Part shown: piece by piece, positions 38,226 through 49,363 of the stretch
Layout of the letters: every line of letters starts with the position of its first letter
How positions within the stretch are numbered: the stretch's first letter is position 1
Assembly: GCF_003369915.1 (NCBI RefSeq)
Contig: NC_046675.1
Coordinates: 17,174,001 to 17,238,000 of the forward strand
DNA: 64,000 nt
Reading direction: 5' to 3'
DNA from: Drosophila miranda
Taxonomy: Eukaryota; Arthropoda; Insecta; Diptera; Drosophilidae
Made by a program: the position numbers and the translations under genes
The notes under the pieces: generated by a model
Databases searched by the model: none
What the model was told of the DNA's origin: nothing
What the model saw: the letters and a program-made list of their open reading frames with translations, nothing else

Positions 38226-40092
38226 ATGTTGGGCCTGCAATCCTACGCCAGCTCCTCCGAAGGGGACTCCGACCATGAGGACGCTACCGCCACCGCTGCC
38301 GATGGAGCAGCAGCATCAGTTCCTGCTCATTTGATGCCCGTAGACAAGACACATTCGGTGTCCAATGCCATAGCGATATGTGCAGCACCCGTTGTCGTGC
38401 CCATTGGAGCGTCTGCAGTTCCGCGCACCTTGGATCCAACACTCAAGGAGGTAACGTACAATCCCCGCTACGACGAAATGTACGCGCCTGTAAAGGGTCC
38501 CGACCATCCGGACCTGACCATGCAACAGCGAGCGCCAAGAAACACTCTGGCTGGATACGTGGAAAAGGCGCACATCAATGCTTTTGAGTTTGAGAACCAG
38601 CGACGAACCTTTCACACGTACGGTTATGCCCTGGATCCGAGCGTGGACGAGACGGCCGATGGCCAGACGTTTGTGGGCGACCTGCAGTCGGCATATGATG
38701 ACAATGGCAAGACGGTCTTCGAGGCGCCCAAGGCAAAGAAAATGCGCAAACAGGAGAAGAACGACAAGCCCGCTGATATCGAGGGTTTTCTGGGACCCTG
38801 GGGGAAGTACGAGAACGAGGTAAGTGTGGCCAAACCGAATGAACAGGAACGGGCTGAGCTGGACGAGCTGCTGTCCAAGCGGCACAAACGCGGCCGCATT
38901 CCCGAAGACAAGCCGCTCGAGGAGAAGGCGACACTGCACAGTGAGTATGACACAGGACTCCAAAAAGAAAAACGCCTGCTAATACTTGGTTGTGTTATGT
39001 TTTATGTACAGTCAAGGATGCCTACGACTACCAGGGACGCTCGTATCTACATGCACCCCACGATCTGGGTGTGAATCTGCGTTCCAATGCCCCGCCACCC
39101 AAGTGTTTCCTACCCAAGGCACACATACACACCTGGACGGGGCACAACAAGGGCATCTCCTCGATACGCTGGTTCCCCAAGACGGCCCATCTCCTGCTAT
39201 CCGGCTCTATGGACTGTCGCGTCAAGTTGTGGGAGGTATATGGCGAGCGACGCTGCATACGCACCTTCTCTGGTCATCGGCAGGCTATCAAGGACATTGC
39301 GTGGAACAACAAGGGCTCGCACTTTCTGTCCGCCTCATACGATCGCTACATAAAGTTGTGGGATGCGGAAACTGGCGATGTTGTTTCCCGCTTCACCACC
39401 CGCAAGATGCCATTCTGTGTCAAGTTCCATCCGGATAACAGCAAGCAGCATCTGTTTGTGGCCGGCACCTCCGACAAGAAGATCATTTGCGTAAGTTCAT
39501 CTCAACAGATTAACCTTCAGATTAGCCCTTAATGATTCCATCCTTTCCTTATCCACAGTGGGACACACGCAGCGGGGATATTGTCCAAGAATATGACCGG
39601 CATTTGGGCTCTGTCAGCACCATTACCTTTGTGGATGACAACCGTCGATTTGTGACCACCTCGGACGACAAATCGATGCGCATTTGGGAGTGGGATATAC
39701 CCGTGGACATGAAGTACATTGCAGACCCAACTATGCATTCCATGCCGGCGGTTACCTTGGCACCAAACGGCAAATGGATGGCCTGCCAATCGCTGGACAA
39801 CAAAATCGTCATCTTTTCCGCTCTGAATCGCTTTAAAATGAACCGCAAGAAGACCTTCACCGGGCACATGGTGTCGGGCTATGCCTGCCAACTGGACTTT
39901 TCGCCGGACATGAGCTACCTGGTGTCGGGCGATGGCGATGGCAAGTGCTACATCTGGGACTGGAAGACAACGAAAATGTACAAGAAATGGCAGGCGCACG
40001 ATGGCGTCTGCATCAGTGCTTTGTGGCATCCGCACGAGGCCAGCAAAGTGGCGACTGCCGGCTGGGATGGACAGATCAAATATTGGGACTAA
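38226..40092 (+). CDS. Prp17: Prp17/CDC40, WD40 pre-mRNA splicing factor
   Basis: Exons 38226-38940, 39012-39490 and 39559-40092, 575 residues, close to the human CDC40/PRP17 length. It is a spliceosome component needed around the second catalytic step. The N-terminal part (1-270) has the family signature: [14 protein letters not shown], the [20 protein letters not shown] block and the [15 protein letters not shown] block. Seven WD40 repeats (about 275-575) follow, starting at [18 protein letters not shown] and ending with WDGQIKYWD at the stop. Both introns are short with canonical GT-AG ends, and reading through either gives an early stop. It is head to head with Fadd and tail to tail with the TMEM181-like gene. 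Confidence 0.95.
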
Positions 40093-40785
40093 GGTTCGAA
40101 CCAACAAAATAATTTGTAACTAGACATAAGAACTGATGTATAAATTGATTGATTATATTGCGCACCACCTCTTTAATGAAACGTAGGACTCGAAAAGGAC
40201 TCGTGTATGATTAGAAATACGACTCGATAATGAATCGAAACTGATCAGAAAAGCCGGCTATAAGCGACTGTTCAAGAAGAGATGCGGCTAGATACTATTT
40301 GTTTCGACAAAACTAATTTATATGATCAGAAAATTATCATAAATATTTTATGCAGATTGAGATCGGAATTTTTATAAAATAGATTCTAGTCGTCGGCTAC
40401 CTCAGTCATGCGAGCTGAGAATCACTTTTAAGCGGTATTTTGTAGCTTTTTAACACAAATTTGAAAGAGCCTAAAGCCAGTTTTAACCTGCACTCTTGAA
40501 AAATGTTGTACCAAAGAAATGTTTGGGTGTTAAGATGTTTTCGGTTCTTAGTATAGTTCCTCATTTCTATGGATTGTATAAGGAACTGATATTCCTATAT
40601 ATAGGCTTGAGCGTCCCTTAAAAAACTTTGATATATCATGGTTTAAATTTCGGAAATTCGTAATATTTATTTACTTTTAATTTTATAACTTTAGAGAATA
40701 TTTTGTACAATTATTTAGCACTTCGACCCTCCCTCCGCTCTACCAATGGAATATTTGGATTGGAACAATCTATCGCTACCGCCTA
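40093..40785. other. 3' intergenic region between Prp17 and the TMEM181-like gene
   Basis: AT-rich sequence between two convergent genes, presumably the two 3' UTRs. No gene, repeat or clear structure seen. Confidence 0.5.
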
Positions 40786-42810
40786 TCAATCGCTGTCGTA
40801 CTCGTTTTTACCACCCCCTCCACCCACCGAGGTGAGCGGGCGTCGTGACTCCTCATCGGAGCCATAGACCACATCCTCGTCGGAGTCATCGATCATGGAA
40901 ATGGCGGGATTGTCCTTGGTGACGGCCAGCTCGGCCTGGGAGAAGCGTCCATCGGGGGAATACACATACGCCATGGTGTACAGATAGAAGTTAAGGAGGC
41001 CGTAGAAGCACATGAACTGGGCGGAGCTGCGGTAGGTGGTGTTCAGTGAGGCCACAAAGTTATCCTCCAGTATCCCAAAACCGAAACGGCTGGTGGTCAC
41101 CGTGATGGAAATGGCCAGCACGAAGAGCATCAGCAGCGTCAGGAACTTGAGGCGCATGTCTGTCAAATGGAACCGATTACAACGATTGATCATTGGCTGC
41201 TTCTCAACGGGGATCTCTCACCAAAGTAGGGCATGGAGCGCAGCTCGGTGTAGGCACGGAGTAGCAACAGGACCAAGTACAGCACATACATGCAGCAGGC
41301 AATGTAGAAGAACAGCTTGAAGCCCTGCAGAGGATATGCGCCATAAGAAAGAGAGAAAGACTGACCCTGCAGAAAGCAGCTGGATCACTACTCACATTGT
41401 AGTTCCTGGTGTCCACGAAGTGACTGTAGGTGGGGTCCCTCAGCTCGTTGCATTTCTCCCAGGTGGCCAGCACAATGGCGCACAGCCAAATGGGCAGGAC
41501 GACAATCACCTTAACCAAATAGAAACGCACAAAGCTGCGCTCGTTCTGGCGCAGGCCATGGTAGATGCACAGCCAGAACATGAGCAGGGCACAGAGGAAG
41601 GTGGCCTGTAGAATGGCATCCAGCATTCCAGGCAGCCAAGAGTTCATTAGAAAGATCAGCGGAAAGAAGGGATCTGCAAAAGGAGTGAGAGTCTTACACT
41701 CTGAAAAATTAAGAATTCAACGTCTGTGTCTCACTATCGTAGAGAAGAAGCAGGGGCAGTAGAACCGATAGCCACCGCTGCTCTATGGACCAATCGTAGA
41801 CGAGATATTTGCGCAGGGTGTGGGCATACCAGCACTGAAAAGGGATCAAGGGATTAGTACAGGTCTCTGGCCTCCACCTCTACCTCTCTACCAAGCACTT
41901 ACTATAACAATGAAGGTAAACAACAGAAAGATGCACCTAAACCAGATCTCAATCTGTGTAAACTCAGGGCTATACGTCTTGAACTAATGAGAAATTAAAG
42001 ATAAATGTAGAAAATGTAGCTTCAGAGGATCGAGACTTACATAGAAGGTAATGCTGCGGATGTTGTACTTTTGATGAAAGGACTCTAGTCCAAAGAACCG
42101 CACCGTGATGATGTAGTGGGCATAATCGAGGAAGCCCAAGTGCATCACCGTGAACTCCTCGCAATCGTTACGCGCACAGACCAAATGCCGCGTCCGATTG
42201 TGGGCCATTCCAGAACCCAGAACACTGAGCGGCTTGTGCTGTTCATTGATGCCATCGATGGATACGCTCACCTGGAAACTCTTGTCATAGCGTTCATCTA
42301 AGAAGATAGATATGCAATCAAAACTACTATGGTATTAGGGGCCTACCTAGGAGACCTACCATCGTTGTTGTCCGTCACCAGTTTGGCTATCAGCCACAGC
42401 TGCTGTGAGTACGTGCTGGTCAGCGGGGACTTCATGGCAAAGGGCCCTGTGGCCAGAACCGTGGGACTGTGGGCCAGCGTTGTGTTGGCCAGCACTTGTT
42501 GGGCCGTCAGCGTCGAAGTGCTGGTGATGGGCGGCCCTGTGAGGCCAATAATGATGCCCAGTCCGAAGCAGGTGAAGAAGCCCAGAAATACCATGACGAA
42601 CTCCCGCTTGTGCATCGAGTAGAGACGCATATGCACGGATCGCTCGCAACGGTCGTGATGGTAGGCGGGCGAGATGTACTTGCTAAAGTCGCTGAACAGA
42701 TCGCTGAACTGCGACAGAGAGGACTTGAGGCGCAGCAGGAGGCCTCCGGACGGCAGCTGGTAGGCATAGCCCAGACCAGAGGCATCTCCGTCCGAGTGTG
42801 GCTTGGCCAT
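40786..42810 (-). CDS. TMEM181-like seven-pass membrane protein
   Basis: Exons on the minus strand: 42810-42360, 42297-42041, 41983-41903, 41834-41735, 41673-41396, 41324-41222 and 41159-40786, giving 547 residues. It matches the vertebrate TMEM181 family along its length: MRLYSMHKREFVMVFLGFF (first membrane helix, about 45-75), a luminal region with NRTRHLVCARNDCEEF, then seven closely spaced helices from FKTYSPEFTQIEIWFR on (SVLLPLLLLYDNPFFPL, NSWLPGMLDAILQATFL, FLCALLMFWLCIYHG, LRLKFLTLL), then NFVASL ... FYGLLNFYLYTMAYVYSP. The C-tail NPAISMIDDSDEDVVYGSD is shared with the human protein. TMEM181 belongs to the GOST (GOLD-domain seven-helix) group; human TMEM181 has been linked to toxin sensitivity and trafficking. 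The function in flies is not known to me. Confidence 0.9.
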
Positions 42811-43278
42811 CTGGTTGGCTAGTGGAAGTAATTAGTGCTAGTCTGGGAGTCCAATCCTTTAGCTTTTGTAAACCATTCCCTTCTACTTGTTTTTGCACAG
42901 CTTTTCCCTGCGACGTTTGTGCGCCCTTTGAGGAAAATATCGATTTTGGCCTAACTCTCGCATATGTTTTGGGTCGAGTCTCCTGTGGGGGTGGGTGGCT
43001 GTTTGGCTGGTTTGTCTGCCGTTAGACATGCATTGCGCGTGCGCTCTGTTATCATATCATCATTGAAAGATAATATAAATATAGTAATAATCGGATTTCC
43101 ATAGATAAATATTGGATCTATGTATGCCGTTTCCCGCCCCCCGAAGATCAATTTTAAATTGTTCGTTGCTTACAATTCAAGCGATTGGCATTACCATTAT
43201 TTTACTAGATTGTTTTATTTCATAATTAACACATTTTCGCCAGATGATTTCAAATTTAAACGCTCTGCAAAAAACCCT
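42811..43278. promoter_or_regulatory. TMEM181-like upstream / ND-42 3' region
   Basis: These 468 bp contain the promoter of the TMEM181-like gene (minus strand, right of 42810) and the ND-42 3' UTR. A single ATATCGAT word lies near 42938. Nothing else recognised. Confidence 0.45.
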
Positions 43279-44572
43279 CTAGGCGGCCTCGTTGACGCCC
43301 AACTTCGTCTTGGTCATCAGACCAGAGTCACCCATGTCCGCGTTGTAGCCAGGACGGAACTTCATGCCGGGCGCCTGCAATCAGAAAATACAGATTGAGA
43401 TGCAAATAATAATGGGGAAACGAAAGGATCGTCGGACTTACATTAAACCAGACATCACGCCAGACTTTGCTGTCGTCGGCACTGCGCAGCAGCTCGGGCA
43501 CGTCGAAGCGTGGCACATTGAAGTAGTTCATCAGATCGGGCTTCTCATGGCAGTACTTGATGCGTGCCTCGCACCACTCGCTCTCCAGCGGGAAGCGCCA
43601 GTCGATCATTTTCTTGTTATGCGGATCCGACTCGTACTGGTTGAAGTCGATGCGCTCGATGTCCTCGACGACCACCTCGGTCTCACCGTCGGCTGTCCAG
43701 TCGTAGATGAGCAGCTCCGCATGGTTGGCAATGTCCTTGAGGTACTGCTGCTTGTACAGGCTCTCCATGTCGCGCAGATACGCCTCGCTAAAGACCTTCG
43801 ACTTCACCTCGTGCTCCACGTTGCGGGCCTTGATCCGCTTTTGAACGGCATCCACCGGCAGGTCCAAGTAGATAACCAAATGCGGCTTCAGCAGCTCTCC
43901 GATGGTGTTCTGACGGATCTCGTTATAGACAGAGCGGGCGCCACGCGACAGATAGCCCTGGCGGAACATGGTCTCCATGAACACGAAATCCGAGTAGGGA
44001 CTGCGTTCGAGGACAACTCCCTGGCCGGTGGAGAAAATGTGCTGCAGTGCATCAATGTACTGCGAATAGCGAAGCATGTACATGCGGATTTGGAACTGGG
44101 CGGCCAGGTCGTGACTGGGATCCAGGCAGAAGTTGCGAATGTCATAGCTGCGGCAGCTAGGCGGAAGCTCGGGATCCAGCTTGCGCATATCATAGCCATA
44201 TGAATTGATGTAAATCAAATCCAAATCCACAGCCGGATAGTACTGCATGTCCAGCTCTTCAGCCAGCTCCTTGGCGAATTTCGTTTTGCCCGAGGCAATG
44301 GGACCCTCGACGCAGATCACTTTTGAGTTCTCATCGAAACGCTTGGAGGTCTTGTCGAAGAACGCATTGACTACGCTGTACTTCTTCGTCTTGTACGGAT
44401 ACGGGGCCTCCTTGGGCACACGCGGTCCGCCGCGCATTGTCCTGCCGGAGATGTTGCACTTCTGCTGGAAGGCGGCGGGCAAGGCGTTCGTCTGGGCCTG
44501 CAGCAGGCCGTTGGGGGCAGTGGCGCCGCGGCTGACGAGCCGCACCAGGCCAACACGAAACACGGCAGTCAT
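43279..44572 (-). CDS. ND-42: ND-42, NADH dehydrogenase (complex I) subunit, NDUFA10 orthologue
   Basis: Exons 44572-43442 and 43374-43279 on the minus strand, 408 residues. It is a supernumerary subunit of mitochondrial complex I with a deoxynucleoside-kinase fold. The first 35-40 residues (MTAVFRVGLVRLVSRGATAP) are Arg-rich without acidic residues, a typical mitochondrial presequence. A P-loop-like VEGPIASGKTKFAKELAEEL starts at about 88, followed by the kinase-fold LERSPYSDF and YLDLPVD blocks. Exon 2 adds the last 31 residues, APGMKFRPGYNADMGDSGLM and onward to NEAA. The donor GTAAGT and acceptor TTGCAG are canonical. In human and fly this subunit is linked to PINK1-dependent phosphorylation. 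It is head to head with Cchl. Confidence 0.96.
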
Positions 44573-45370
44573 TCTGTGGGGGAAACAATTAACAGTTAAA
44601 AATGTACGTACATCAAATATAAACAATAATATGGGCTCGGCTCGGTGGCACTTTGTCGTTTGTGTGTTACATCACAGGAGCAGACTGTATTGTGCCGTAA
44701 TTTGTCATCAACGTATGCGCTTGCAGGACCTGAGAAATTTGCCTTTGCTCCTGCTACTCGCGGCTTTTGGCTGGTTAAATGACCGCACAATTTAATTGTC
44801 TATTTCCCCTGAATTAACTCACTTTTCAAGCAAAAATCTGAAATCTGCCCAAAAACAATATCGGTCGGTGTTGGAAAACGTCTCGTATTGGCTCGCACAC
44901 TCCACAACTCTGTCACCGAACAAAACGTTTTACATTCGCACCTGAATTAAACACATTTCAAAACCTTTCTGGCCTTGCTTCAGTGCGGACTAGTATCTAT
45001 TTTTTTCTGAATAAGTCCTTATTTTCTGGTGATTTAAAAATACACCTGACAAGGAATTAAATTCTGTATTCATCGACTTTGGCAACCCTTCGCGTATTTT
45101 ACGAAGAATTTTACCCGCTGCTCCTGTCCGGTCCGCGATGAACTAAATATATTAATTAAATTTAAACGCGAGTTGCTTTCAAAACAAATCACCGAATTCC
45201 AAGATCTGTAAGCCTAAGGATTAGGTAGGTGTGGTTGTGCCCACCATCTGGCTCGCCATTTGTCTGCGGTTGCAGTTACGCAACTGAGAGAACTGGCGCG
45301 GCGCCCCAAGAAACAATTTTCCTCGTGACACAGATTTCCATGTTGCCTCATCCTTCTAGAAAAATACAGA
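44573..45370. promoter_or_regulatory. ND-42/Cchl divergent promoter region
   Basis: These 798 bp separate two nuclear genes for mitochondrial respiratory proteins. No DRE, motif 1/6 or TATA box was recognised with confidence. Shared regulation is plausible but is inferred only from the arrangement. Confidence 0.45.
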
Positions 45371-46275
45371 ATGGGTAACAACGCTAGCTTCAATGTACAG
45401 ATGGAAGCGCCGAAAGCTGTGCCTGCTGATCATGCCAAGCACATGGCCGCAGGTGGCTCACCGCCGCCGGAGTGCCCCATGCACCAGAAGCAGGGGGGCG
45501 ATAACAAATCTGCCTCGGCAGTGCCCCCACATCCCAAAATGCAGCAGGCCTCTGAGTGCCCAGTGCAGCATGACAATAGCGATGTGAATCCACTCAATAT
45601 GATGCCGCCGGCCAATCAACAGCCGTCACCAGGACAGCCCTTCGCACTGCCAACCGATCGCCAGACATCAACGATACCGAAGGTGACCGAGGACGGCAGC
45701 GTACAGTTCTGGCAGTATCCCAGCCAACAGATGTTCTGGAACGCAATGCTGCGCAAGGGATGGCGCTGGAAGAAGGAGGACGTTGACCAAAAGGACATGG
45801 GCGATATCATTCGCATACACAACGCCAACAATGAGCAGGCCTGGCAGGAGGTGCTCAAGTGGGAAGCCCTGCATGCCAAAGAGTGCGGAAATCCGCGCCT
45901 CAAGAGCTTTGGCGGCAAGGCCAAGGACTTCAGTCCCCGTGCCCGTTTCCGCAGCTTGTTGGGGTAACTAATTCCTCACATATTCCGATTCGCTTTCTAA
46001 GTTCAAGCATTTCCAGATATGAACTGCCTTTTGATCGTCATGACTGGATTGTGGATCGCTGCGGCAAAGATGTCCGCTACGTCATTGACTACTACGACGG
46101 GGGACTTGTGGACAAGGACTATCGCTTCGCCCTGTTGGATGTGCGTCCAGCCATGGATTCGGTCGACAATGTCTGGGATCGCATGCGCGTGACCTACATG
46201 CGCTGGAGGTACGAGCTCACCGAAAAGTTTGCCAGCAACGACAAGGATGGCAGCAAGGCGTCCGCCAGCGACTAG
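45371..46275 (+). CDS. Cchl: Cchl, holocytochrome c synthase (cytochrome c heme lyase, HCCS)
   Basis: Exons 45371-45963 and 46017-46275, 283 residues. The enzyme attaches haem covalently to the CXXCH motif of apocytochrome c (and c1) in the mitochondrial intermembrane space. Two CP haem-regulatory-type motifs are visible, ECPMH (Cys35) and ECPVQH (Cys63). The conserved block from [20 protein letters not shown] through GDIIRIHN has His150 at the position of the haem-ligand His of human HCCS. The second exon starts inside a glycine codon and continues [20 protein letters not shown], the other family signature. The 53-bp intron is GT-AG; without it translation would stop right after SLLG. An ATTAAA polyadenylation-type signal lies at about 46322. 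Confidence 0.96.
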
Positions 46276-47422
46276 AAACCCGGTTACATCGTATCGTATC
46301 TGTAAAAAATTGGACTAAGTTATTAAAGCAATTAGAATTAATGTTGACTGCGTTTAAGTTGTTTCAAAGGAAACGTATCGTATCAAATATTGGCGTTACA
46401 TTTATGTACGCTGCCTACCAAATATACTGACACCTCTGAATTCTGAGAAACTTACGAAAAGTGTTTATTTCATTAAATGATTTTTGGATCACTTTAAAAT
46501 AGAATTGGCTACTACTATTACCCTACTCCCAAATTCATTCGCATAAAAGTGTATTCTATTCGGATATACACATGTTCGTATTCCCAGAAAAATCAACAGG
46601 TTGCAAGTAATATAAACTTCAGTAATTCATCAGTAATTACAAAATGTGAGAGTTCCATTTCATAAGACAACACAATATTCGGCATATTTCATCATGCATC
46701 GCTTATCATTTCGAAACACTGAAAGCTCAAAAAGATAAAAACGTATAAGTATATAAGAACATATATTAAATAGTTATAAAAATGAAATGATTAATCTGTG
46801 GAATACCTGACGAAAGCAAACCAAATCGACCTGCCACTGCTTTCGTACAGAACATTGAAACAAAACATAGCCAAATATATAACACAATAGGTGTTTTTTA
46901 GCAACAGAACAGACATTTTAATCTATTTTATTTCATTTTATTTTATTTTAAACTGCTTGCAGTTTCTGAAATTTGAATTTATATTTTTGAGCATCTATCG
47001 ATAGTAAACCAAATTCATCGATAGTGAGGTATTTCGTAGTCGACACAGTGCTTGTGGTTTGTTTGTTCACCAGCACACACAGCTGATTCATATACCGCAA
47101 TTTATAATTCTTTTCCGCATAATATTTCTATCGCAGGGTCTCATACTCTTCAATTGCAGTGTAATAGCAGATATCGATAGCACTATCGATGGTTTGCCGC
47201 AAGGTCACTCTGAAACAGAAAAAACTAACGACGGAGATACCCGCCACAAACTAAAAACTTACTCTATTGTTCGTGAGTTTTCTTTGTTGCAAGTTCGAGC
47301 CTGACTTTCTTCCTCGCTTAGGATAATTAGTACAAGTTTCGCGCGATACCTCGTCCCGATATTGAAAACCAGTTTCGTTGTCTTTGTGACTCATCAGAAT
47401 TCCACAGGCTCAAGGAAAATTG
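46276..47422. other. Cchl-Drice intergenic region; likely rearrangement junction and Drice promoter
   Basis: AT-rich DNA without genes. From memory, Cchl and Drice lie at opposite parts of 3R in D. melanogaster (94A versus 99C), so a synteny break should fall here. No transposon is visible. The right part carries four DRE-like sites (TATCGATA at 46996-47003 and 47172-47179; ATCGATA at 47017-47023; TATCGAT at 47184-47190), which suit a DREF-controlled Drice promoter. The Drice 5' leader is probably 47200-47422 and may contain an intron ending at the CAG near 47404-47407. Confidence 0.6.
46996..47190 (+). promoter_or_regulatory. Drice: DRE cluster upstream of Drice
   Basis: Two perfect TATCGATA sites and two one-mismatch sites fall within 195 bp. 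The DRE is bound by DREF, an activator of growth and replication genes. The sites lie 230-430 bp before the Drice start codon. Confidence 0.6.
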
Positions 47423-48469
47423 ATGGAAAATACAATGGCCGACCCAAACACAAACAATAGCAGCAGCAACGAGTCCACCGATCAGGTAGGAATTCGCGTG
47501 GAAAACGAAAACCCGGACGATCACACAGACGCCTTTGGATCTGTGGGTGGCAGCAGTGGCACAGCTGCAGCCTCGAGTTCCTCGCATCACAACAACATCT
47601 ACGGTAGCGGAGCCATTGGTCAGCTGGCCAATGGCTATAAATCCCCCTCTTCGAGTTATGGCAAAAATGTTGCAAAAATGGTCACGGACCGTCATGCCGC
47701 AGAGTACAATATGCGACACAAAAATCGTGGCATGGCTTTGATCTTCAACCATGAGCACTTCGAGGTGCCCACTTTGAAGTCGCGTGCAGGCACCAATGTG
47801 GACTGTGAGAATCTGACCCGAGTGCTGAAACAGCTCGATTTTGAAGTGACCGTCTATAAGGACTGTCGCTACAAAGACATTGTACGTACAATTGAATTGG
47901 CGGCCTCGCAGAATCACGGCGATAGCGACTGCATTTTGGTGGCGATTCTATCGCACGGAGAGATGGGCTACATCTATGCCAAAGACACCCAATACAAGCT
48001 AGAGAACATCTGGAGCTTCTTCACGGCCAATCACTGCCCCTCGCTGGCTGGCAAGCCGAAGCTGTTCTTCATTCAGGCCTGCCAAGGCGACCGATTGGAC
48101 ACGGGAGTGACAATGCAACGAGGACATACCGAAACCGATGGCGACTCATCCATGAGCTACAAGATACCCGTACATGCAGATTTCCTCATTGCCTACTCGA
48201 CCGTCCCCGGCTTTTACTCGTGGCGCAACACCACTCGGGGAAGCTGGTTTATGCAGAGCCTGTGCGCCGAGCTGGCTGCCAATGGCAAGCGCCTGGACAT
48301 ACTAACGCTGCTGACCTTCGTCTCGCAGCGTGTGGCCGTTGACTTTGAGTCATGCACCCCCGATACACCCGAGATGCACCAGCAGAAGCAGATCCCCTGC
48401 GTTACCACGATGCTAACGCGCATTTTGCGTTTCAGCGATAAGCAATTGGTCCCCGCCGGACGAGTTTGA
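47423..48469 (+). CDS. Drice: Drice, effector caspase (caspase-3/7 type)
   Basis: A single-exon coding region of 348 residues from MENTMADPN. Drice is the main executioner cysteine protease of fly apoptosis, activated by Dronc and restrained by Diap1. Visible parts: a short S/T/N-rich prodomain with DHTD (33-36) followed by Ala, the expected prodomain cleavage site; the large subunit from MRHKNRGMALIFNHEHF; catalytic His178 in SHGE and Cys220 in QACQG; the linker TETD (236-239) followed by Gly, the inter-subunit site; and the small subunit with YSTVPGFYSWRNTTRGSWF. The prodomain is slightly longer than in D. melanogaster because of S/G/H/N insertions. All catalytic and cleavage residues are intact, so the gene looks functional. 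Other ATGs in the leader are out of frame. Confidence 0.97.
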   Translation: MENTMADPNTNNSSSNESTDQVGIRVENENPDDHTDAFGSVGGSSGTAAASSSSHHNNIYGSGAIGQLANGYKSPSSSYGKNVAKMVTDRHAAEYNMRHKNRGMALIFNHEHFEVPTLKSRAGTNVDCENLTRVLKQLDFEVTVYKDCRYKDIVRTIELAASQNHGDSDCILVAILSHGEMGYIYAKDTQYKLENIWSFFTANHCPSLAGKPKLFFIQACQGDRLDTGVTMQRGHTETDGDSSMSYKIPVHADFLIAYSTVPGFYSWRNTTRGSWFMQSLCAELAANGKRLDILTLLTFVSQRVAVDFESCTPDTPEMHQQKQIPCVTTMLTRILRFSDKQLVPAGRV

Positions 48470-49363
48470 TGGCTACTGGTCTGGTTGATGGGTTGGCTAA
48501 GGTTATGGCGGGGTGTGTGATACGCGAGGGGTAGCAAGGCGCAGACGTAGCTACAGTATCCCTGAAACTGTACTACAAAACATTTTTCTACTTCATTTTG
48601 TTTATCGTATCCTATTACCAGCGCAATTTTCTCGGTAATTTACCGAATATATCTCTTAACTAGCATTTATTACTATCGTATTGACAACTCTTGCCCATCA
48701 AGTGTGGCGATAGGCCCTTTTAAAGTTTTTTAAAATTATTTATACGCATAAATACTCGTCTGTATGTTTAATCTAAGCATATGCGCATATGTGTTTCGTA
48801 ATCGTCCAATTCAAATACAACAAAAAACGACAAGATTTTAGCATGTAGTTAAGAATTTTATATATGTATATCTTTATGTACAATTTATACTTCTCTATAA
48901 AAACATGTATTAGCAAATGTTTTCCTTTTATGTGAACCGCTTGCAAATAAAGAAAAGAAATACAGCAGAAAAACATTTACCATTGGGTGTGCCATATCGG
49001 GTTAGGCGTTGAATCCACTTTTTTGGGCCGCTTCAAGTTGAGCGAGATTTTCCTGAAAAGGAGTTTTGGAAAATGGTCGAGACGAGTCGTTGAGTTGACC
49101 CTGCCTGTCTGTCTGTCATATATACGATTTACAATCAGAGCTTACAATCACTTTATTCTTAGAGCTGCTGGACACAATGGGAATAAATTTAAATGAAAAA
49201 GTTGTATTACTTAAAGCACTAGATCTGGATCAGCGCGGGGAGGAGCGGAGGGGAAGGAGAATTTTTAAAACCTGTCTGCCGATCTATCTCTGAGGTTAGA
49301 TAAATGCACGTTTCTGATATATTTTCAACTAAAAACGGGTATAATTTTGCTCACAGTTTTGTT
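48470..49363. other. 3' intergenic region between Drice and Etfbeta
   Basis: Convergent 3' ends. An AATAAA at 48946-48951 is a likely Drice polyadenylation signal, which would give a 3' UTR of about 490 nt. The remainder is AT-rich with nothing recognised. Confidence 0.55.

Noticed and set aside
43364-44203. 279-codon open frame on the plus strand
   Set aside because: It is the exact antisense of ND-42 coding sequence, and the openness follows from the sense codon bias. The same applies to the long antisense frames over pit (33214-33834) and Drice (47327-47917).
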